From: Candidatus Euphemobacter frigidus | GTDB lineage: Bacteria > Auribacterota > Erginobacteria > Erginobacterales > Erginobacteraceae | Length of the DNA stretch: 62,840 nucleotides | Reading direction: 5' to 3' | Assembly (NCBI GenBank): GCA_030765805.1 | Contig: JAVCDH010000032.1 | Coordinates: forward strand, 1 to 62,840 | Shown here: piece by piece, positions 53,203 through 61,671 of the stretch | Layout of the letters: each line of letters opens with the position of its first letter | How positions within the stretch are numbered: position 1 is the stretch's first letter | Notes under the pieces: generated by a model | Told to the model about the DNA's origin: nothing | Database searches by the model: none | Seen by the model: only the letters and a program-made list of their open reading frames with translations | Position numbers and translations under genes: made by a program

Positions 53203-54012
53203 ATGAACATGACAGAAATTTTACATACAATTGAGAGTCTCATAGCAATACTACGATCAAACAAACTCATGCGATACCGGGGTAAGGACCTGAATGCCCT
53301 GGAACGAATCGTACGGGAGTATTATCAATCAGATCGATCAAATCCATATTATACAAGGCTTTATTTAAAAGATGTCTGGAAAGACATGGTGCGTCGCACT
53401 TCGTTTCTATATCATTGCAGACAAGCTCAGCGTATTCTCGATTTCGGATGCGGGAGTGGTTGTCTTGCCGTAAGCCTGAGCAAGAAATTCCCGGCAAAAA
53501 AAATATTCGCCAATGACATTGGTGATGCAGCTGGAAGTCTTATATCTTCAAGGACAGCGGAACATAATCTCATATTCAGAAAAGCGAGTGTCTTGTCCTC
53601 CGGCTTTCCTGAAGACTCAATGGATATGATAATATCACGTTTTGTGATCGAGCATGTAGTATATCCGCAAAAATTTTTAACGGAGGCGCACAGAATACTT
53701 GCCCCGGGGGGTGTACTGTATCTTGTATATCCACACCTGCTTTTTAAGATCTCTTTCTGTACACTAATTATCGAGTTAATATCGTGGATTACGCTTTCAG
53801 AAAAGCCCACATATCTAAATCCACAGATCAATGACCGTACGTACCAGGGAGGAGACAGAGACGCAGTGTGGGTGTCCAACCCTGTCAAAATAGTCCGAAT
53901 GTTGAAAAGAACCGGATTTCATATGGCGAACAATATATTAACGGAATCATTGATTATAGCAAAGAAACCATCTGTTGGAAGAACCGGAACTGGAAAAAAT
54001 GGACAAAGCTAA
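53203..54012 (+). CDS. SAM-dependent methyltransferase (class I)
   Basis: 269 residues. Motif I AQRILDFGCGSGCLAVSLS, IFANDIGDA, then MDMIISRFVIEHVVYPQKFLTEAHRILAPGGVLYLVYP. A hydrophobic stretch (LLFKISFCTLIIELISWITL, ~residues 185-205) may associate with the membrane. The 3' end overlaps the start region of the DUF2079 gene. Probably acts in glycan or lipid modification. Confidence 0.87.
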   Translation: MNMTEILHTIESLIAILRSNKLMRYRGKDLNALERIVREYYQSDRSNPYYTRLYLKDVWKDMVRRTSFLYHCRQAQRILDFGCGSGCLAVSLSKKFPAKKIFANDIGDAAGSLISSRTAEHNLIFRKASVLSSGFPEDSMDMIISRFVIEHVVYPQKFLTEAHRILAPGGVLYLVYPHLLFKISFCTLIIELISWITLSEKPTYLNPQINDRTYQGGDRDAVWVSNPVKIVRMLKRTGFHMANNILTESLIIAKKPSVGRTGTGKNGQS

Positions 54013-55945
54013 GCCGGCAAAGATAAATTGGTCCAAGTATGCGTTGTGGGGACTTATTGTTATTTACGTTATCTCTTTTTTCTGGGTGGCCTATCTGAAA
54101 TATCAGTCCTTTTCATTCCAGGACATGGACCTGGCGGCAATAAATCAAACATTCTGGAACGCCGCTCACGGAAAGTTCATATCCCATTGTTATGGGGAAG
54201 CCGCTCTATTGAGCGGACATAAGTGGTTTATAATACTCCCCCTGCTCCCTGTTTATATAATTTTCCCCAATCCTCTCACCCTCCTTTTTCTCCAATCACT
54301 GGCTTTGGGCTTGGGAGCTTGGGCGGTGTATCTCCTGGGGAAAGAAATGCTGACCCCCATAGCCGGGCTTACGTTCTCCTTCTGCTACCTGATTTACCCG
54401 GCTTTAAACTATGCCAATCTGTTTGAATTTCACCCGATTACTTTCGCCACCCCCTTGCTCTTCTTTACCTTTTATTATTATCAAAAAAGGAACTGGGGTC
54501 TCTATCTCCTATTTCTGTTTCTTTCCTTGGCCTGTCGTGAAGATATCGCCATCCCCATCTTCGGCATCGGCTTGTTCGCTCTCCTGCAGGGGATTACCCG
54601 GAAAGAAGAGGGTGTCTTCTCGCGTTTAAAATGGGGTTTAAGCGCCATATTACTCTCTGTCTTCTGGTTCATACTGTGCCTCAAAATAATTCCGGGGATA
54701 ATTAATAAAATACATTCCCCGGCTGATACCCCGACCATGGTAGAGTCATTTTACGGCTGGCTGGGCAGCACACCGGGGGAGATTGCCGGGAATCTCTTCT
54801 TGCACCCGGGAAGAGTGTTGCGGGGAGTGCTTATAAAGCCTAAAATCCTCTACCTTTTTCATCTTCTGGTTCCCCTGGGTTTTGTTTCCCTGCTCTCCCC
54901 CTCAGCGTTGATTATGGTTCTGGTCTCCCTGGCTGAAGGGCTGCTCTCTTCCCGCTTCACCCATTTCTCGATCCGGTACCAGTATTCGTCTATTATTACG
55001 CCTTTTATATTTATCTCCGCTATCTATGGGGTCAGGAATATGCTCCGCTGGAAATGGCCGGGGGGAAAAGAAAAGATCATTCTCCCGGTAATTTTAATTT
55101 TTTCTCTTATCTCAGCAAAAACTCTGGGGCCTCTCTTCCGCCTGCCGGACGGGCTGAGACAGTGGAAAATTACCCAGGAGGATCAAGTCAGACAGGATCT
55201 GGTGGATAAAGTGCCACCGTCCGCCCCGGTGGCGGCCACTTTTGAATTCGGGCCTAAATTATCGATGCGGCCGCAACTTTTTCTATTCTATCATCTGTAT
55301 GCCTCTTCCCGGAAGCCCGGCTTCGCTCAGAATATCCCCGTAATGCAGGAGATGGCTGAATATGCTCTGATCGATTTTAATGATTGGTTAACCTTCTACG
55401 ACTTCTATACGCCGGGGGGAGATAAAAATATTTATCGCTTTTTTACGACAGGCAACTGGCAGTTGCTGGACACGGTGAACTCCATTGCGCTCTTTCGAAA
55501 AGGGGATCGCCCTCAATTGGGACTGATCGGAAAATCCGACCGGAAGGAGATCAGTCAACACTTGAATATCTCCGTTCTGCCCCAGTTAAATTTGCTCGGT
55601 TATGATCTGAGTCAGAACAGGATACTGGGAAAAAGCGTCATCAGTATCGCCGTTTATTTTCAGGGCCTGCAACCTGTACCGATCGATTTTTTACTTGCCG
55701 CCCGTTTTAATAGCAATCACGACCCCGAATTCTTTTTTGAACAGGCTTTTTTTGCTCCCTACCGAATCTATCCCACTTCCCGCTGGGAGCCGGGAGATAT
55801 TATTAAGGAATACTGTAACATTTTGATTCCGGCTGATGCGCCGGCGGGCGGATACGATCTGACCTTGGCATTATTGTTTCAAAAAGGAAGAGGCTTCGAT
55901 GGGAGGATCATTTATCAAAAGCAAAATATTGTAAGCTTCGAGTAA
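53999..55945 (+). CDS. DUF2079 membrane protein, GT-C-like
   Basis: About 648 residues from the ATG at 53999; a TTG at 53975 is in frame. An N-terminal membrane part of ~10 helices carries SFSFQDMDLAAINQTFWNAAHG in the first loop, the DUF2079 hallmark resembling GT-C enzymes, and CREDIAIPIFG. A soluble C-terminal domain (~last 155 residues: LDTVNSIALFRKG, YRIYPTSRWEPGDIIKEYCNILI, GGYDLTLALLF) looks like a beta-sandwich. A truncated relative of that domain lies at 59918-60580. Possibly transfers a sugar from a lipid carrier. Confidence 0.8.
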   Translation: MDKAKPAKINWSKYALWGLIVIYVISFFWVAYLKYQSFSFQDMDLAAINQTFWNAAHGKFISHCYGEAALLSGHKWFIILPLLPVYIIFPNPLTLLFLQSLALGLGAWAVYLLGKEMLTPIAGLTFSFCYLIYPALNYANLFEFHPITFATPLLFFTFYYYQKRNWGLYLLFLFLSLACREDIAIPIFGIGLFALLQGITRKEEGVFSRLKWGLSAILLSVFWFILCLKIIPGIINKIHSPADTPTMVESFYGWLGSTPGEIAGNLFLHPGRVLRGVLIKPKILYLFHLLVPLGFVSLLSPSALIMVLVSLAEGLLSSRFTHFSIRYQYSSIITPFIFISAIYGVRNMLRWKWPGGKEKIILPVILIFSLISAKTLGPLFRLPDGLRQWKITQEDQVRQDLVDKVPPSAPVAATFEFGPKLSMRPQLFLFYHLYASSRKPGFAQNIPVMQEMAEYALIDFNDWLTFYDFYTPGGDKNIYRFFTTGNWQLLDTVNSIALFRKGDRPQLGLIGKSDRKEISQHLNISVLPQLNLLGYDLSQNRILGKSVISIAVYFQGLQPVPIDFLLAARFNSNHDPEFFFEQAFFAPYRIYPTSRWEPGDIIKEYCNILIPADAPAGGYDLTLALLFQKGRGFDGRIIYQKQNIVSFE

Positions 55946-55971
55946 TCTTATGCAGCAAAACACACTGAGAT

Positions 55972-56688
55972 ATGATCTCCGTGTTTTATCATGCGACACA
56001 TTTCATTTATCTCGGTCGCATTGAAGATGGAGTAAAACATTTCGTGAGAACAACATTTGATCTGCTGCGCGAAACAAAACCATTTACTTCTCCTCGTACA
56101 AATATTCTGGAACTGAGACGCATCCTGTCGGATTGCAACTCAATTCTTGATGTAGGGTGTGGGCGATCGTCGCCTTTGAGATTTGTCTCCGCCGATTCAC
56201 TTGTTGGGGTCGATGTTTACAGACAAGAATTGGGAGAAGCTAAAAAACTAAAAACTCATGACGAGTTTGTTCTCGCGGATGCCGGGGAACTCCGGGAATA
56301 TTTTAAGCCCGATCAATTCGACGCTTGCGTTGTATTAGATGTTATCGAGCATTTTACCAAAGAAGACGGTCTTCGGTTTCTTCATGATCTGGAGACAATC
56401 GCAAGAATAAAAGTGGTAGTGTTCACTCCAAACGGATTTTTACCACAATCCAGTCATGAGGAGGGAGACTACCAAGAACACTCATCCGGATGGGAAACTG
56501 GTGAAATGCGCGAACTTGGATACCGGGTAATCGGCTTGGACGGTCTGAAGATCCTTCGTACAGATCATCACCAGCTTAGATTCCGTCCTGCCCCAGTATG
56601 GGCCATAGTGTCTTGGATCTCGCAAAAGATCTGGTGCAGGAAACATCCCGATTCAGCTGCGGCGCTTCTTTGCTGGAAGAAACTATGA
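55972..56688 (+). CDS. SAM-dependent methyltransferase (class I)
   Basis: 238 residues. CNSILDVGCGRSSPLRFV, GVDVYRQELGEAKKL, FDACVVLDVIEHFTKEDGLRFLHDLE and VVFTPNGFLPQ. The stop overlaps an ATG (56685) that starts a decayed gene, so the two were once coupled. AT-rich relative to the DUF2079 gene before it. Role in glycan decoration is inferred from context. Confidence 0.87.
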   Translation: MISVFYHATHFIYLGRIEDGVKHFVRTTFDLLRETKPFTSPRTNILELRRILSDCNSILDVGCGRSSPLRFVSADSLVGVDVYRQELGEAKKLKTHDEFVLADAGELREYFKPDQFDACVVLDVIEHFTKEDGLRFLHDLETIARIKVVVFTPNGFLPQSSHEEGDYQEHSSGWETGEMRELGYRVIGLDGLKILRTDHHQLRFRPAPVWAIVSWISQKIWCRKHPDSAAALLCWKKL

Positions 56689-56999
56689 GAATGGTCATAA
56701 TCAGCTCAGTGATCAAAAGAATGAGTTCTTTCTCTTGCCTCATATTCCTTCTTCTAATCTTCGCAAGGAACGGAAAGGCAATAACACTGGAGAGTCGGAA
56801 ATGGGAGTTCAATGATCAGGAAGAGACCGGAGGATGAAGAGGGGAGGGGATAGAGACCGCCGAAAGCTATCAGGGTATTTTCCGAATTCTCGGCAAAGAA
56901 CAATTCCGGTTGATCTCTCCCCCGGGTCCAGGAATTCCCGCGCAAGAAGACCCTTATCTGAGAAGCCGCTTTCATGAGATCAGGAGTTCTGATCTTTGA
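56685..56999 (+). pseudogene. Decayed 5' part of a paralogue of the 58663-59901 gene
   Basis: The frame from ATG 56685 encodes a signal/membrane segment and WEFNDQEETGG. It then meets TGA (56835-56837) exactly where the paralogue has W in RGWEGEGIE. Beyond it the same frame continues RGEGIETAESYQGIFRILGKEQF, matching EGEGIEAGMIQGGVFRILGKEEF of the intact copy, then PPGPGIPAQEDPYLRSRF against PPGLNIPAERNPYLRIRL. Similarity ends near 56970, where a transposase-like remnant begins, and the frame stops at 56997-56999. A nonsense mutation and a truncation make it a pseudogene. Confidence 0.8.
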
Positions 57000-57153
57000 C
57001 TTCGCCCTTGAGGTTGCGCCAGTTCCAGAGTCGGCAAAGTTCTTTAGAGAGTCGAGTTCGACCCCAGGATGGGTTATCGGCAATCAACTATTGAATTAGT
57101 TGAATATCAGCCGGGGATATTTTTCGTCCTTGTACAACCATGACTTTTTTCAT
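56980..57153 (-). pseudogene. Remnant of a DUF4338 (DruA-like/IS) gene
   Basis: From ATG 57153 the minus strand encodes MKKVMVVQGRKISPADIQLIQ, a TAG (57090-57088), then in the same frame LIADNPSWGRTRLSKELCRLWNWRN and GEVKDQ before a TGA at 56982-56980. The order VQGR...IQLI...LIADNPSWGRTRLSKELC...NWRN...KD is the N-terminal signature of DUF4338 proteins (IS-like transposases and Druantia DruA). The rest is missing. It abuts, and probably truncated, the neighbouring pseudogene. A CAACCATGA/TCATGGTTG hairpin (57135-57158) overlaps its start. The remaining 57160-57298 holds no gene I can see. Confidence 0.75.
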
Positions 57154-57298
57154 GGTTGCCATAATAGCAAAGGAAAGCTGGGGAGTCCGGCGAAAAATCA
57201 AGAAAGTTTGAAAAAAATCAATCGAGCAGCCTCACCTCAAATAGCGGTCTATCCGCCATTTGATAGCTCTGCCGGAAGGGCACCTGAATAGTTACCTT

Positions 57299-58666
57299 TT
57301 ACGTACATCTTGAAGTAGACAGCTTACCGTATATCAAAGCCAAGTAGTAAATCATTAAAGGCATTACTATAAGCGTTGCTCGATTAAACGTCCAGCGAAC
57401 AAACAGAAAAGCCCCCAACAGAAAAGCCAGGGCGAAGACAAGAGAAAGCAGCAAGTATTTTAAATTACTTTTTATAACGTAATGGAAAGAAAAAACAAAA
57501 CCAGCAATTAACAATGTCCATAGGATATTGTAGTTGCCAAAATCAAAGAAATATGCGACGAGCAATTTGAGAGCTTTTGGATTAAATTCAAGCTGTTGTG
57601 TTGCCGGAACCGGACCTAACTGTAATCTATAATTTGCCTTGGCATAAAACCAGGGAAAGCTGGGGACAAAGACTATACTTAAATAAAGAGCGGTATTTCT
57701 TACTAGTGATGGCAACCTGAATTTAGCAGCAGCCTGATAAATCACCAAAACCGGTATAACGCCTAAAACAAAGAAAGCAAGCATTTCCTCCTTGATAGAC
57801 AGCCCTATAGCGAACAAAAGAGCTGAGAGAACCAAATAAAAATCTTCCCGCCTTTCGATCCAGCGGTAAAGATATATGATTCCACCTATGAAATAAAATC
57901 CTGCTACCATATCAAAATAGGCAAAGCCGGCATGAAACGTTATAAGAGGTATGCTTAAAAGCATGTAAGTAAAAGCGAAAGCCACGGAAGCTGATAAATA
58001 ATAGCGGAGGTTGAAATAAAAAAGCAAACCTAAGCACAGCCAAAATATTAAGGTATTGACGTTGACGGGCAAATCTTCCCACCGTCCCATCCATAACGCT
58101 ACCCAGCTCTTAAAAAGGGGAATACCATTAGGGTAATGGGTGCGGCCGGGGTGGCCACCTAAAAAGTCAGGGTCTTTTCTGTCCCAGATAATTCTCCTTG
58201 TATGAAAATAGACCTTGGCCTTGTAGTTCCAACAAGAGACGCTGTCATCGAAATAGGGAGCGCTGACCACAACATTAAAAGCGATGAAAAAGATCTTCCA
58301 AATTAAAAGAATCACAAGGAATGTGATTAATAACTTTTCTTTCCATTTGGTTTTACTGGAGAATATATTCGAGCGATAAGAATGGGCCAACTTTTTCGGT
58401 CTTATCCTGGCATAAATAAAGATTCCCCAAATAATAAAAAGCCAAACGATCGCTGTAAGAGTCCAGAAATTAAAGCGTATCCTCAAGATCCCCAGATAAA
58501 ACAAGTAGAAGCTCACTATTCCGCTTCCAATAGCAAAACCAAGGGCCAGCTTTTCAAACCCAGCCAACCTCCTTTTACCCCTTTCCAGCCCGCTCAAGAT
58601 TACAATACCTATTAACGTAGGTATCAGGTAAGCCAGGGATAATCTAGCGATCGTAATCGGCGTCAC
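57299..58666 (-). CDS. Multi-pass membrane protein, GT-C-like (GT39-type)
   Basis: 455 residues with 10-12 membrane helices. A first large loop has VVSAPYFDDSVSCWNYKAKVYFHTRRI and later GGHPGRTHYPNGIPLFKSWVALWMG, recalling GT-C transferases with acidic residues in the first loop; typical motifs are not decisive. AT-rich. Its start overlaps the end of the upstream gene at 58663 by four bases, so the two form a coupled pair. Function unknown, likely glycan transfer. Confidence 0.6.
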   Translation of the reverse strand: MTPITIARLSLAYLIPTLIGIVILSGLERGKRRLAGFEKLALGFAIGSGIVSFYLFYLGILRIRFNFWTLTAIVWLFIIWGIFIYARIRPKKLAHSYRSNIFSSKTKWKEKLLITFLVILLIWKIFFIAFNVVVSAPYFDDSVSCWNYKAKVYFHTRRIIWDRKDPDFLGGHPGRTHYPNGIPLFKSWVALWMGRWEDLPVNVNTLIFWLCLGLLFYFNLRYYLSASVAFAFTYMLLSIPLITFHAGFAYFDMVAGFYFIGGIIYLYRWIERREDFYLVLSALLFAIGLSIKEEMLAFFVLGVIPVLVIYQAAAKFRLPSLVRNTALYLSIVFVPSFPWFYAKANYRLQLGPVPATQQLEFNPKALKLLVAYFFDFGNYNILWTLLIAGFVFSFHYVIKSNLKYLLLSLVFALAFLLGAFLFVRWTFNRATLIVMPLMIYYLALIYGKLSTSRCT

Positions 58667-59901
58667 CTGTCCTCCAGAAAAATGAAAGAATTCCGATCAA
58701 ATAAGGCAATAACGTCCCCTGGCGGCGAGATAAAAGAACCTCCCTCCGGTCCGGTATATCGGAGACGCCTGCGGGATAGATCATAGTGAACCCGCGGGTT
58801 TTTATAGACCACATGGTAGGGAATCTCTTCTCCCTCGATAATATTGATCCAGGTGTCCGAATGGATCCTCCGCGGATAAAGGAAGTAATGGATACGGCAA
58901 TCATATGGCCAGTCCGGATAGGGATAAAAATGATACTGGCTATCCGGTGGAATCTTTTCCCGGCACAGATCGATAAAACGGTAAAAATCACCTAAAGCCG
59001 GAAAGGTCTTTTTCTCCGGGGGCGGCTCAACATACGACAGGTAAATCTCCTCCACCATCTTATATTGGCTGTACGTCTCCCGGATATCATAGACGACCCA
59101 GAGCACGAGCATAGTAAACCCGATCCTGGATACAATTTTTATTTTTTGCTTATCCCCCGCTTTAAAATAAAAAATCGCCGCGCCGATAAGGATTAGGGCA
59201 GCTATTATATTTAACCAGCTTGCGAAAGACTTATTGAAAAGCCAGGGGCTTTGCAAAAAGTTTATTGTCGCCAGGTTTAAGGGCCTTGGCAGGCAAAATT
59301 CCTGCCACTGGCTCAGAACATACTCTTTCAGAGAAAAAGGCCCGATATCCAGTGAATCTATTTCTATCCAACCAGGCCTTCCTCCAAAGAACAAGCCAAC
59401 TCGCTCAACCTTTCCTTTTTGCTCCGGCGACTTGGCCAAAGGAATCCAGTACGTATGGAAATGCCTGTCGAAAGGGGGCTGAATTACCCGGAGGGACAGT
59501 ATTGGTTTTCCTCCCCTGCTTTGCCAGAAAACCCGCATGTAGCGGGGGGATTGAAACCGAAGACGTATTCTCAGGTATGGATTTCTCTCAGCCGGTATAT
59601 TCAAGCCGGGCGGTAGCACCAGCTGGAACTCTTCCTTGCCCAGGATCCGGAATACCCCTCCCTGGATCATGCCCGCCTCTATACCCTCGCCTTCCCATCC
59701 CCTGTATTGCTCAGGGCTTTCGAAATTCCAGGAGATTGCTGGCGCTGCCTCCGGGGGCAATGTCCACAAAGTTGAAAAGAGCAGAAAAACGACCAGCAAG
59801 ATCCTGGAGACGACTGAATTAATAGAGCACGGCGACGCGCCAACACAGGTGTATCCAGCTGCCAGCGTGAGGTGATCAATTAAGCTATTTTTCGACCTCA
59901 T
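58663..59901 (-). CDS. Exported/membrane-anchored protein with N-terminal beta-domain; unknown
   Basis: 412 residues. A hydrophobic signal segment near residues 31-50 (SRILLVVFLLFSTLW) is followed by a beta-rich domain (ISWNFESPEQYRGWEGEGIEAG... to GWIEIDSLDIGPFSL) that looks like a carbohydrate-binding-type sandwich. Two membrane helices follow (~225-245, 255-275), then a soluble C-terminal part with YHFYPYPDWPYDCRIHYFLYPRR. The true start is uncertain because no ribosome site is visible at 59901. I do not know the family. A decayed copy lies at 56685-56999. Confidence 0.6.
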   Translation of the reverse strand: MRSKNSLIDHLTLAAGYTCVGASPCSINSVVSRILLVVFLLFSTLWTLPPEAAPAISWNFESPEQYRGWEGEGIEAGMIQGGVFRILGKEEFQLVLPPGLNIPAERNPYLRIRLRFQSPRYMRVFWQSRGGKPILSLRVIQPPFDRHFHTYWIPLAKSPEQKGKVERVGLFFGGRPGWIEIDSLDIGPFSLKEYVLSQWQEFCLPRPLNLATINFLQSPWLFNKSFASWLNIIAALILIGAAIFYFKAGDKQKIKIVSRIGFTMLVLWVVYDIRETYSQYKMVEEIYLSYVEPPPEKKTFPALGDFYRFIDLCREKIPPDSQYHFYPYPDWPYDCRIHYFLYPRRIHSDTWINIIEGEEIPYHVVYKNPRVHYDLSRRRLRYTGPEGGSFISPPGDVIALFDRNSFIFLEDR

Positions 59902-59917
59902 TGCTTTTGTTCAGCGT

Positions 59918-60580
59918 TTAAGGAAGGGAGAGGGCATTGGCACACCGATATATAACCCTGCCTTCAAATCCCGTTCCCTTTTGAGCCAGGAGAGCCAGTG
60001 TCAGATCGTACGCGCCGGAAGGCGCACCTTCCAGAATCAAGATGTTGCACTTCTGCTTCACCGTCTCACCCGGCCGCCAGCGAGAAGAGGGATAGATCCT
60101 GTACAACGCGAAGAATTCCTGCTTAAAGGAAAAAGCCGGGTCATTATGGCTTGTAAACCGGGCGCCGGGCAAAAAATCAGCAGGCATCCTATCCAGGCAC
60201 CGGAAATACACATCAATCTCAACAACTTTTGCTCCAAGCACCTCCGCTGGAATGAGCGAATACCCGGATAATTTCAGTTGTGGCAAAAGTGTAACATTTA
60301 GAGGATGCTCTATCTTCCCGGAATCACCTTTACCGATCAAACCCAATTCAGCTTCCCGGCCTTTCCTGAAAAGTGCCATGGAATTTATTGTCTCAACCAA
60401 CTCCCAGCCGCCTCCGGATAAAAAGGCATAAACATCCCTGTCAATGGTTACTAATCTATCACATACTTTAATAGAAGCAAATAATAAGCTACCAAATCCA
60501 ATAAAGTACGACTGCCGTCGCTTCAGCATATCAATACGGATCTGAACCTCGGTCTCAGGCCCTTCTCCCACCCGCCTCAC
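59918..60580 (-). pseudogene. Truncated DUF2079 paralogue (C-terminal domain only)
   Basis: The open frame encodes 220 residues. From about residue 50 (AFLSGGGWELVETINSMALFRKG) it aligns throughout with the C-terminal domain of the 53999-55945 protein, sharing LPQLKLSGY/LPQLNLLGY, ARFTSHNDPAFSFKQEFFALYRIYPSSRW and AYDLTLALLAQKGTGFEGRVIY. The ten membrane helices that should precede it are absent. Residues 1-49 are unrelated sequence. It may still make a small soluble domain, but I read it as a gene fragment. Confidence 0.7.
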
Positions 60581-60764
60581 GGCGTAGCGAGTAACCTACC
60601 TTTCCCGCACTGCATCTCTCTGATCATTACCCACATGCTCAAAGTAGCCTTGATCAGGTTTAGTGAATAATATTATTGTTTTCTATGCAAACTAGTGTAC
60701 ACTATAAGTATGCAATAATTAATACTGGGTTTTACCAGGGCTTATAAAAAAGAGGCTGTAAATC

Positions 60765-60881
60765 ATGAAACCAACTACATTGGATCTCCGGCGACGGATG
60801 AGTGATGTTATGCAAGCCATTGACCATAATGAATTGGTTACAATCTATTATCGTGGAAAAGAAAAAGCGGTTCTTTCATGA
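60765..60881 (+). pseudogene. Truncated Phd/YefM-type antitoxin
   Basis: ATG 60765 to TGA 60879-60881 encodes 38 residues: KPTTLDLRRRMSDVMQAIDHNELVTIYYRGKEKAVLS. This is the DNA-binding N-terminal part of a Phd/YefM antitoxin, about half the usual length. The toxin-binding tail and any toxin gene are missing. An AGTGTACACT palindrome (60693-60702) lies upstream as a possible operator. The remaining 60581-60764 holds nothing else I recognise. Confidence 0.6.
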
Positions 60882-60938
60882 TTATATCCGGAGATTGAGA
60901 AGGGAGAGAGTAAATGTTATTTGATACCAGTGGAAAAC

Positions 60939-61505
60939 ATGATGAGTGATGCACTAAAAGACTATACTTCTCGTATTAAAGAATGTCTTGATTCTCTCCC
61001 CTTCGACAGACTGGAGGAACTGGTTGAGCTGATGCGGGACAAAATTACCGCCGGAAAACAGATTATCATCTTCGGAAACGGGGGATCAGCCTCCACCGCA
61101 TCCCATTTTGTCTGCGATCTGGCTAAAGGGGTCTTTACCGGGGGAGGTCCCAGGATAAAAGCGCTCTCTTTAAACGATTGCATCCCCCTGATGACCGCCT
61201 GGTCGAATGACGAGAGTTACGAAAGTGCCTTCAAAGAACCACTGGCAAATTATCTTGCGGAAGGAGACCTGGTAATGGGGATCTCCGCCAGCGGTAACTC
61301 ACCTAATGTTCTCCGGGCGATTGAGTATGCCAATACCCGAAACGCGACTACCGTGGGCTTGACGGGGAAAGGGGGAGGGAAACTGGCGGAACTGGCGCAG
61401 CTCTCGATCGTGGTCAAGAGCGACTCTTATGAAGAGGTGGAAGACCTCCATCTGATCATCACTCATATGCTGAAAATAGCCCTGATCAAAAAGCTGAGCA
61501 AATAA
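60939..61505 (+). CDS. gmhA: SIS-domain phosphosugar isomerase (GmhA/DiaA-like)
   Basis: About 188 residues from the ATG at 60939, preceded by TGGAA. SIS-domain motifs IIIFGNGGSASTASHFVCDLAKG, ALSLNDCIPLMTAWSND, GDLVMGISASGNSPNVLRAI and ATTVGLTGKGGG fit sedoheptulose-7-phosphate isomerase, the first step of heptose synthesis for lipopolysaccharide. The family also includes the replication protein DiaA. Its position at the edge of the glycan cluster favours the GmhA role. The frame is open further upstream. Confidence 0.88.
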   Translation: MMSDALKDYTSRIKECLDSLPFDRLEELVELMRDKITAGKQIIIFGNGGSASTASHFVCDLAKGVFTGGGPRIKALSLNDCIPLMTAWSNDESYESAFKEPLANYLAEGDLVMGISASGNSPNVLRAIEYANTRNATTVGLTGKGGGKLAELAQLSIVVKSDSYEEVEDLHLIITHMLKIALIKKLSK

Positions 61506-61584
61506 ATCCTAAACAATACCTCCCGCATTGAATTAATTTTCGCAGCGGCTTCTATTACTCCACCTTTCTAAAAGAAATTCATTT

Positions 61585-61646
61585 CAACTTAATTGAGTAA
61601 ACATTTTCTGACGATCGTCAGAAAATGTTTACTCAATTGTAAGTTG
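61585..61646. repeat. Perfect 48-bp palindrome with extended arms
   Basis: Positions 61591-61638 are a perfect palindrome centred on GATC (61613-61616), core TTTTCTGACGATCGTCAGAAAA broken here by the centre. CAACTT / AAGTTG extend it to 61585-61646. It lies between the convergent gmhA-like and paaX-like genes and has no T-run. A related palindrome lies upstream of the regulator. Confidence 0.85.
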
Positions 61647-61671
61647 GGAGAATGAAGATCAAGAATTAAGA

